A stretch of 43,280 nt of DNA. Source: a virus. Location: the IMG/VR virus record IMGVR_UViG_3300046694_000166, positions 1 through 43,280 of that record. One strand, given 5' to 3'. Of the stretch, positions 38,034 to 43,280 are shown piece by piece. A program made the translations under genes and the position numbers. A model generated the notes under the pieces. That model ran no database searches, had not been told where the DNA came from, and worked only from the letters and a program-made list of their open reading frames with translations. Numbering within the stretch: the first letter of the stretch is position 1; each line of letters begins with the position of its first letter.

Positions 38034-39185
38034 ATGTCCACTGAAATCACCGAATACAGCCAGACCGAGCAAGCCCTCGCCGAGCTGCGTAACAAGTACG
38101 CGAACGCGGTCTTCGATGTGTCGACCACGAAGGGCATGACGCTGGCCAGGGAAGCGCGCGCCGAGGTTCGCGGCTACCGCGTCGCCCTCGAAAAGAAGCG
38201 CGTCGAGATCAAGGCCCCTGCGCTGGAGCGCTGCCGCCTGATCGACACCGAGGCGAAGCGCATCACGGCCGCGCTCGAGGCGTTGGAAGGTCCGATCGAC
38301 GAGATCATCAAGGCCGAAGAGCACCGCAAAGAAGAGGAACGGCTGGCCAGGCTCGAGGCCGAGCGCCAGCGCGTGCAGGCCATTACCGCAAAGATTGACA
38401 CCATCCGCGCGCTCCCCGCGTCGCTCGTTGGCAAGCCCTCCGTCGTGATCAAGGGTCAGCTGGCCAAACTCCGCGACCAGGTGCCAGATACCGGCGAGTT
38501 CGCCGAGCTGCTGCCCACGGCGCTGGACGCACACACCGCGACCATCGCGCGCATCGAGCAGCAGCTCCAGGCGCAGCTCGACCAGGAAGCTGAGCAGGCT
38601 CGCATCAAGGCCGAACGCGAAGAGCTCGATCGCCTGCGCGAAGCCGACCGCCTGCGCCGCGAAGAGGATGAGCGCAAGGCCGCTGCCGAGCGCGCCGAAC
38701 AGGAACGCCTGGATCGTGAACGCAGGGAGCGTGAAGATGCCGAGCACCGCGCCCGTCTTGAACGGGAGGCTCGCGAGCGTGCCGAGCGCGAGACCGAAGA
38801 GCGTCGCCAACGTGAAACCGCAGAAGCAGACGCGCGCCGCATCCGCGAAGAGGAAGAGCAGGCTCGCCGCGAGGAACAGGCACGTCAGCGCGCCGCGGAA
38901 GAGCAACGCCTGCAGGCCGAAAGGGAGCGTCTTGCCGAAGAGCAGCGCCAGTTCGAAGCGCGCCAGGCGGAGCAGCGTAAGAAGGAAGCGGCAGCTCGCG
39001 CCGCGGCTGAAGCGGAACGACTCGCAGGCCTCACGTTGCGCGATGCGACGCTGGCGGCTGTCCGGTGGTTTCACCACAACGGGCACGAGCTCGAACAGGT
39101 ATGCAAAGACCTCGAGGCGGCCCTCGCCAACGATGCACCTGCCGTCACCACGACGCGCACCCGTAAGAAGGCGGCCAGCGCATGA
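38034..39185 (+). CDS. Coiled-coil protein upstream of exonuclease
   Basis: 383 aa from ATG 38034 with GGAGAAGGAA upstream. The first ~80 residues have a helical domain (VFDVSTTKGMTLAREARAEV) like the DUF1351-type proteins that accompany phage YqaJ/RecT pairs. Residues ~190-340 are an extremely charged Arg/Glu coiled coil. The C-terminus contains TLRDATLAAVRWFHHNGHE. It overlaps the exonuclease start by four bases, so it probably assists recombination or DNA handling. Confidence 0.8.
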   Translation: MSTEITEYSQTEQALAELRNKYANAVFDVSTTKGMTLAREARAEVRGYRVALEKKRVEIKAPALERCRLIDTEAKRITAALEALEGPIDEIIKAEEHRKEEERLARLEAERQRVQAITAKIDTIRALPASLVGKPSVVIKGQLAKLRDQVPDTGEFAELLPTALDAHTATIARIEQQLQAQLDQEAEQARIKAEREELDRLREADRLRREEDERKAAAERAEQERLDRERREREDAEHRARLEREARERAERETEERRQRETAEADARRIREEEEQARREEQARQRAAEEQRLQAERERLAEEQRQFEARQAEQRKKEAAARAAAEAERLAGLTLRDATLAAVRWFHHNGHELEQVCKDLEAALANDAPAVTTTRTRKKAASA

Positions 39186-40069
39186 ACGCTCTGCTCGAAC
39201 CCCTGGTCAACACGCGCCACTACATCGGCGGCGGCAACATCGCCGGCATCCTCGGCCTGTCGCCCTTTAAGACGCCGCTCGACGAATACCTGACGATCAT
39301 CGGCGACCAGGAACAGCCGTCGCAGGACCAGCTCGATTTCTTCGCTCGGCGCAAAGCGCTGGAGCCGTTCGCCATCGAACTGTTCCAGCGCGAGACCGGC
39401 AAGACGATCGTCCGTGCCAACGAACGCTACACCGACCGCGAGCACCTGTTCATCAAGGCGGAGATTGACGCCGAGACCGTCGACGAGAACGTCGAGATCA
39501 AGAGCGTGCACCCCCTGGCAGCGAGCCACTGGGGTGACCCTGGCGGCGATTCGATTCCGACGTATGTGACCGCCCAGGCAATGCACGGCCTGATGGTCAA
39601 CGGTCGGCGCGTTTGCTACCCGGTCGCCATGATTGGCTTTGATGACTTTCGCGTGTACCGGATCGAGCGTGACGAGGAAACGATCCGCGGCATCCGCGAA
39701 CACGCTGTGTCGTTCTGGCGCAACCACGTCGAACGCATGGCGCCGCCCGACGCAGTGACCAGCGAGGACGTGAAGCGTCTGTTCAAGCGCGACAGCGGAG
39801 CGAGCAAGGAGGCCACAACCGAGATCGCCGCGGCCGTCGACGAACTGCGCCTTTGCAAGGCTGCTGAGAAGCGCGGCGAGGCCCTGGCCGAACAGATCAA
39901 GGTCTTCATGCTCGACGCCACAACGTTGACCGCCGGCGGTAAGTCGGTGGCCACCTGGAAGTCGCAGAACTCCACGCGCTTCGATCAGAAGGCCTTCGGC
40001 GCCGAACACCCCGCCCTTCTCGAACTCTTCAAGCACACGACCGAAACCCGTGTATTTAGGCTGAAGTGA
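39182..40069 (+). CDS. YqaJ-type viral recombinase exonuclease
   Basis: A 295-aa nuclease of the YqaJ family, a lambda exonuclease-like fold. Visible are IAGILGLSPFKTPLDEYL at the N-terminus, RKALEPFAIELFQRETG, and the catalytic pattern KAEIDAETVDENVEIKSVHP (Asp and Glu-x-Lys). It digests one strand of double-stranded ends to feed the RecT/Bet protein encoded two genes downstream. Confidence 0.92.
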   Translation: MNALLEPLVNTRHYIGGGNIAGILGLSPFKTPLDEYLTIIGDQEQPSQDQLDFFARRKALEPFAIELFQRETGKTIVRANERYTDREHLFIKAEIDAETVDENVEIKSVHPLAASHWGDPGGDSIPTYVTAQAMHGLMVNGRRVCYPVAMIGFDDFRVYRIERDEETIRGIREHAVSFWRNHVERMAPPDAVTSEDVKRLFKRDSGASKEATTEIAAAVDELRLCKAAEKRGEALAEQIKVFMLDATTLTAGGKSVATWKSQNSTRFDQKAFGAEHPALLELFKHTTETRVFRLK

Positions 40070-40413
40070 TGAAGGCCTGTCGCATTCCTGACTGCGATGC
40101 GCCGTCAAAGACGCGTGGTCTCTGCAATCGCCATTACCTCAAGTGGTGGATGCACGGTGATCCGCTTGCGGGTCGCGATCTGGCACCACGGGGAAGCGGC
40201 AGCCTCCATTCCCATGGATATCGCCGTGCCGGTGAAGTGCTCGTCCATCGACAGGTTGCCGCACAGAAGCTCGGACGCCCTCTGACCCGCCGAGAGGTCG
40301 TTCACCACATCGACGGCAACAAGCTCAACAACCATCCCGACAACCTGCGCGTGTTCGCCTCACAGGCCGAGCACGCCGCTCATCACAACGCAGAACGTCG
40401 CTGCCTCAAGTGA
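40069..40413 (+). CDS. HNH endonuclease (free-standing homing type)
   Basis: 114 aa. An N-terminal zinc site (CRIPDCDAPSKTRGLCNRHY) is followed by the HNH core VVHHIDGNKLNNHPDNLRVF and a closing AEHAAHH. The ATG shares a base with the exonuclease stop. Such small HNH genes are mobile in phages and are often inserted between functionally linked genes, as here between exonuclease and annealase. Confidence 0.88.
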   Translation: MKACRIPDCDAPSKTRGLCNRHYLKWWMHGDPLAGRDLAPRGSGSLHSHGYRRAGEVLVHRQVAAQKLGRPLTRREVVHHIDGNKLNNHPDNLRVFASQAEHAAHHNAERRCLK

Positions 40414-40430
40414 CCCACCCAGGAGACACC

Positions 40431-41474
40431 ATGAGCACTACCCAACTCAAAGCCGCAGCCACCAGCGGCACGCAGGTCGCTAAGGCGGACAAGCCGAAAA
40501 CCATCGCCGGCCTGCTCACCGATCCGTCCATCAAAAACCAGATGGCGCTGGCGCTCCCGAAGCACATGACGGCTGACCGCCTGGCACGCATCGCGCTCAC
40601 TGAGGTGCGAAAGAATCCGAAGCTGGCCCAATGCGATCAGACGTCGTTCCTTGGCGCGATCATGCAGTGCGCCGCACTCGGCTTGGAACCCGGTGGCGCG
40701 CTTGGCCACGTCTATATGCTGCCCTTCGACAAGCGCAAGAAGGTGGGCCAGCAGTGGCAGGTGGTGGCCACCGAAGTGCAGCTGATCGTCGGTTATCGCG
40801 GCATGCTCGATCTCGCACGCCGCTCTGGCCAGATCCTCAGCCTCGAAGCGCGCGCCGTGTACGAGCGTGACTTCTTCAAGGTCACCCTCGGTCTCGAATC
40901 GAACATCACCCACGAGCCCGATTGGCAGGCTGCTGACCGCGGCAAGGTCACCTTCGTGTACGCGGTGGCCAAGCTGCGCGATGGCGGTATCCAGTTCGAG
41001 GTTATGAGTGCGGCCGAGATCCACCGCATCCGAGATGAGAGCCAGGGATACAAGTCGGCCCTCGAAAGCGCGAAGAAGTACAACAAGGAGGCCAGCTCAC
41101 CGTGGATCAGCAACTTCGATGAGATGGCGAAGAAGACCGTCATCCGTCGCTTGTTCAAATACCTCCCGGTGTCGATCGAGATCCAGCGTGCCGTCGGTCT
41201 CGACGAGCAGGCAGACCTTGGCTTGACGCAGGACACCCCGATCACCATCGAAGGCGACTACTCCACCGTTACGCCCGAGATTGGCCACGCCCACGACGAG
41301 CACGGCGGCGATGCCGGCGGTATCACCGCGCAAGACATCCACGACGCGCTCGCAGCGGCGTCGACGCGGAGCGAGCTCGACCAGGCGGCCGACCTGATCA
41401 GCCTGCTGCCCGAAGACCAGCGCAAGCCGCTCCTCGACCAGTGGAACGCGCGCTGCAGCGAGATCACCGAATAG
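40431..41474 (+). CDS. RecT/Bet single-strand annealing protein
   Basis: A 347-aa RecT family protein from ATG 40431 with AGGAGA upstream. Characteristic segments are LTEVRKNPKLAQCDQTSFLG, MQCAALGLEPGGALGHVYMLPF, VQLIVGYRGMLDLARRSGQI and WISNFDEMAKKTVIRRLFKYLP. It anneals single strands produced by the YqaJ exonuclease. Residues after ~275 form a variable acidic tail. Confidence 0.95.
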   Translation: MSTTQLKAAATSGTQVAKADKPKTIAGLLTDPSIKNQMALALPKHMTADRLARIALTEVRKNPKLAQCDQTSFLGAIMQCAALGLEPGGALGHVYMLPFDKRKKVGQQWQVVATEVQLIVGYRGMLDLARRSGQILSLEARAVYERDFFKVTLGLESNITHEPDWQAADRGKVTFVYAVAKLRDGGIQFEVMSAAEIHRIRDESQGYKSALESAKKYNKEASSPWISNFDEMAKKTVIRRLFKYLPVSIEIQRAVGLDEQADLGLTQDTPITIEGDYSTVTPEIGHAHDEHGGDAGGITAQDIHDALAAASTRSELDQAADLISLLPEDQRKPLLDQWNARCSEITE

Positions 41475-41572
41475 CCCAACGCTGGGCACAAGCCGCTGCT
41501 CTGCAGCCCGCGAGTAGTGGGCCATCAGCGCCGGAGGCACCCGGCACCTTCTTCCACCAGGAGACACACACG

Positions 41573-42106
41573 ATGTTCAACCTCGAGAACCATCCCGTCG
41601 ATATCAAGAGCCACACCGCGCGCAAGGAATTCCACGGCGATCGTCTGGTGCTGGCCAGCTCGCTGAGCTGCGAAACCATCTGCGCCAACACGGTGCTCGA
41701 CGAGTTCGACCACGGTCTGCGGCCGCTGCTGTATCGCAACGCCAGCTCCGACGAGGCACCGCAGGCCGAGATTCCGCTCGAAGTGACGGACGGCCTGACG
41801 GCGCGCCGCCTGCCGCACGTCAAGCCGCTGGTGCTGGATCAGAAGTTCCCCGGCTACAAGCTGACCATGCCGTCGACCATTAAGCAGCACGACGTGATCG
41901 AAATCGAGAAGGCCGAGCTCTCCAAGCTCGTGTTCGAGGCACTCGAGGGCGGCAGCGTGCGCATCTCTTTCAGCCTCTCTTTCAAGGTTGGTTGGCAGAA
42001 CTCCGGAAAGCTCAATCACCTCATCCAGGAAACCGCGGACATGACCCTCACGCCGCCCGGCGTCGAGGAAGAAGACCCGCAGATGGAACTCGCAGCGACC
42101 GCGTAA
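41573..42106 (+). CDS. Conserved unknown protein after RecT, possible ssDNA-related
   Basis: 177 aa from ATG 41573 with CAGGAGA upstream. The sequence (SHTARKEFHGDRLVLASSLS, KAELSKLVFEALEGGSVRI) suggests a beta-rich protein. It follows the recombination genes, where single-strand-binding-type proteins are frequent, but I see no OB-fold signature. The 98-bp interval before it (41475-41572) holds no gene I can support. Confidence 0.75.
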   Translation: MFNLENHPVDIKSHTARKEFHGDRLVLASSLSCETICANTVLDEFDHGLRPLLYRNASSDEAPQAEIPLEVTDGLTARRLPHVKPLVLDQKFPGYKLTMPSTIKQHDVIEIEKAELSKLVFEALEGGSVRISFSLSFKVGWQNSGKLNHLIQETADMTLTPPGVEEEDPQMELAATA

Positions 42107-42184
42107 CCACACGGCCAGCGCCTTCGCACGAGGGCGTTGTCCGAGTGGCAACGAAGCTGCCACCGCTAACCCAAGGAGAACCCT

Positions 42185-42688
42185 GTGCTGCCGTCCCTCA
42201 ACGTGAAGAACCTACACGTCCACCTGTATATGCCGGCGCTTCCGTCCGTCGCGGTGCCCGCCGACCTGGCCGAACTCAAGAGCGCTGTGGCCGCGAACCA
42301 GGCGACCGACCACTTTATCAAGCGCAACGACGGAGCGACGGTGCTCGACACGACGACCGGTCTGGAGTGGTCGGCCGACGCCATCGCGACCAACGCCATG
42401 ACTTGGGACAACGCCAAGCAGGCAGTGGTAAACGCCAACGTCGCGGGTCACAACGACTGGCGCCTGCCCACCGTCCAGGAGCTGCTCACGCTGGTGGACT
42501 ACGAGCGTCGTGATCCCGCTATCAACACGGATCTCTTCACCTGCAAGTCCAGCTACTACTGGTCATCGACTCCCTGCGCGTCGTCTTCGGGCTACGCCTG
42601 GGGCGTCTATTTCTACTACGGCGATTCCGGCTGGTGCGGCGTCGACTACTGGGCGTTCGTGCGTGCGGTGCGCGCGCCCAGTCAGTAA
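42185..42688 (+). CDS. DGR variable protein 2 (DUF1566/C-type-lectin-like)
   Basis: 167 aa from GTG 42185 with AAGGAGAA upstream. An N-terminal ~45-residue extension (VKNLHVHLYMPALP, then a short helix ADLAELKSAVAANQA) precedes a DUF1566 domain: TTGLEWSADAIATNAMTWDN, GHNDWRLPTVQELLTLVDYE, CKSSYYWSSTPC. VR2 encodes the last ~36 residues, ending RAVRAPSQ. Diversified positions are rich in Tyr, Gly, Asp, Cys and Trp, suitable for binding. No secretion signal is visible. It sits 25 bases upstream of avd. Confidence 0.92.
   Translation: MLPSLNVKNLHVHLYMPALPSVAVPADLAELKSAVAANQATDHFIKRNDGATVLDTTTGLEWSADAIATNAMTWDNAKQAVVNANVAGHNDWRLPTVQELLTLVDYERRDPAINTDLFTCKSSYYWSSTPCASSSGYAWGVYFYYGDSGWCGVDYWAFVRAVRAPSQ
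42578..42682 (+). repeat. DGR variable repeat 2 (VR2)
   Basis: Aligned to TR 49-153 with no gaps. Sixteen differences are found, all at TR adenines: 10 A to G and 6 A to T. Asn codons of the TR have become Tyr, Cys, Gly, Asp and Trp (Lys) codons. VR2 encodes the C-terminus of the 167-aa DUF1566-like protein directly upstream of avd. Confidence 0.95.
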
Positions 42689-42700
42689 TTGGCCTTTTGG
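42683..42700 (+). promoter_or_regulatory. Conserved block after VR2 (IMH 3' part)
   Basis: Identical over 18 bases to 37972-37989 and divergent immediately afterwards. It marks the second DGR target site and includes the stop codon of the variable protein. Confidence 0.65.
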
Positions 42701-42713
42701 ATAAGAGCACCCT

Positions 42714-43148
42714 ATGAGCTACGCCCTCCCACCCATTGTGAAGACAGCAGAACGCCTGCTCTTTGAGATCGAGCAGGCGGTCCGTTGTTTCGCGCGATAT
42801 CACAAGTACAGCACGGGCTCGACGCTGCGTGAGCAGGCGATGAAGATCGCCCAGCTCACACATCGAGCCTGGCGTGATCGTGCCCGTCAGGCGCAATGGT
42901 TGGAGGGCTTGGCATCGGCCATCGACGATCTTCGCATCACCATGCAGTTAGGCAGCCGTCTTCAGGCGTTCCGCAGCTTTAGTCAATTCGAGCAGTTGGC
43001 TCGCACATTGTCTGAGCTCGGACGACAGGTAGGCGGCTGGCGCAAGCAGCAATTCCCCAAGGGCCAGAATGACCAGCGCTCTTCCGCTGGCCAGCGCGCC
43101 CAGACACTGAGTACCCGCAACGCCTCGACGTATGAGGCCAATCCATGA
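42714..43148 (+). CDS. avd: DGR accessory variability determinant (Avd, four-helix bundle)
   Basis: A 144-aa basic, all-helical protein between the VR2 gene and the RT. It has the four-helix-bundle pattern of Avd/23S-intervening-sequence-like proteins (FEIEQAVRCFARYHKYSTGS, FRSFSQFEQLARTLSELGRQ, GGWRKQ). Avd forms a pentamer that binds the RT and template RNA and is needed for mutagenic retrohoming in phage BPP-1. The Ser/Gln/Asn-rich C-terminal tail is likely disordered. The TGA overlaps the RT ATG. Confidence 0.9.
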   Translation: MSYALPPIVKTAERLLFEIEQAVRCFARYHKYSTGSTLREQAMKIAQLTHRAWRDRARQAQWLEGLASAIDDLRITMQLGSRLQAFRSFSQFEQLARTLSELGRQVGGWRKQQFPKGQNDQRSSAGQRAQTLSTRNASTYEANP

Positions 43149-43280
43149 CGACGCTGCGCTACCACAACGGCTGTGCAGCAGGGTCGCAAGTGTGCGGGGA
43201 TGCGTCGTCTTCGGACTACGCCTGGAACGTCAATTTCAACAACGGCAATTCCGACTGGAACAACGTCAACAACAAGGCGT
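43145..43280 (+). CDS. 5' end of the DGR reverse transcriptase ORF, running off the window end
   Basis: ATG at 43145 overlaps the TGA of avd (ATGA, 43145-43148), the arrangement expected for translational coupling. The frame is open to the end of the window and continues, through the identical sequence at 1-127, into the reverse transcriptase. The first three codons (43145-43153) lie only here. This segment includes most of the duplicated template repeat. Confidence 0.8.
   Translation, partial: MTTLRYHNGCAAGSQVCGDASSSDYAWNVNFNNGNSDWNNVNNKA
43154..43280. repeat. 127-bp end overlap identical to 1-127 (circular contig)
   Basis: The last 127 bases equal the first 127. The reading frame of the reverse transcriptase and the avd-RT coupling are continuous across the join. 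A 127-base overlap is a common de Bruijn graph k-mer size, so this is best read as the closing overlap of a circular assembly and not as a biological terminal repeat. The unique genome length is 43,153 bp. Confidence 0.9.

Noticed and set aside
43154-43280. Biological direct terminal repeat of the phage
   Set aside because: It lies inside the RT gene, its length equals a common assembly k-mer, and the terminase looks Sf6-like (headful).

Overview
The window is a complete, circularly closed genome of a temperate tailed phage (siphovirus-like, HK97-fold capsid). Bases 1-127 recur exactly at 43154-43280, so the unique circle is 43,153 bp and coordinates should be read across the join. No host gene is present. 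The high GC content, a tRNA-Leu-like attachment region beside the integrase and the gene families suggest a Gram-negative proteobacterial host (Xanthomonadales or Burkholderiales would fit), but the host cannot be fixed from the sequence.

Layout. (1) Switch, about 34.5-36.3 kb: a CI-like XRE repressor (+) and a Cro-like protein (-) diverge from an operator/promoter region, and a BamE-like lipoprotein gene follows the repressor. (2) Rightward early operon, 36.3 kb through the join to 5.2 kb (+): a strong promoter overlapping the same operator sequence drives six very small ORFs, a first variable protein, a coiled-coil protein, YqaJ exonuclease, an HNH endonuclease, RecT/Bet, a conserved unknown, a second variable protein, Avd, a reverse transcriptase whose reading frame contains the template repeat, an 82-aa ORF, a large ParB-domain protein, an unknown, a DUF4224 protein and a tyrosine integrase. 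It ends at an attP-like region and a terminator. (3) Leftward early genes, 35.0-28.75 kb (-): Cro, a CII-like protein, small wHTH-type proteins, a DUF1376-type replication protein with iteron-like repeats inside its gene, a helicase-loader-like protein, RusA, small ORFs and a candidate Q-like late regulator. (4) Late genes, 28.75-5.48 kb (-): a candidate late promoter followed at once by a terminator, then endolysin, two membrane proteins, overlapping spanins, terminase, portal-MuF, protease/scaffold, capsid, connector and tail genes with a G/GT frameshift, and the tail tip.

The most notable system is a diversity-generating retroelement (DGR). The template repeat (TR, 49-153) has two variable repeats (VR1 37867-37971, VR2 42578-42682). 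VR1 differs from TR at 15 of 105 positions and VR2 at 16, and every difference is at a TR adenine. Both targets are small DUF1566/C-type-lectin-like proteins without visible secretion signals. They sit in the recombination/integration operon rather than among the tail genes, and that operon appears to be repressor-controlled. The TR is in frame with the reverse transcriptase, whose ATG overlaps the avd stop codon. The phage may therefore diversify two non-structural proteins during early infection, which differs from the classical tail-fibre DGR of Bordetella phage BPP-1.
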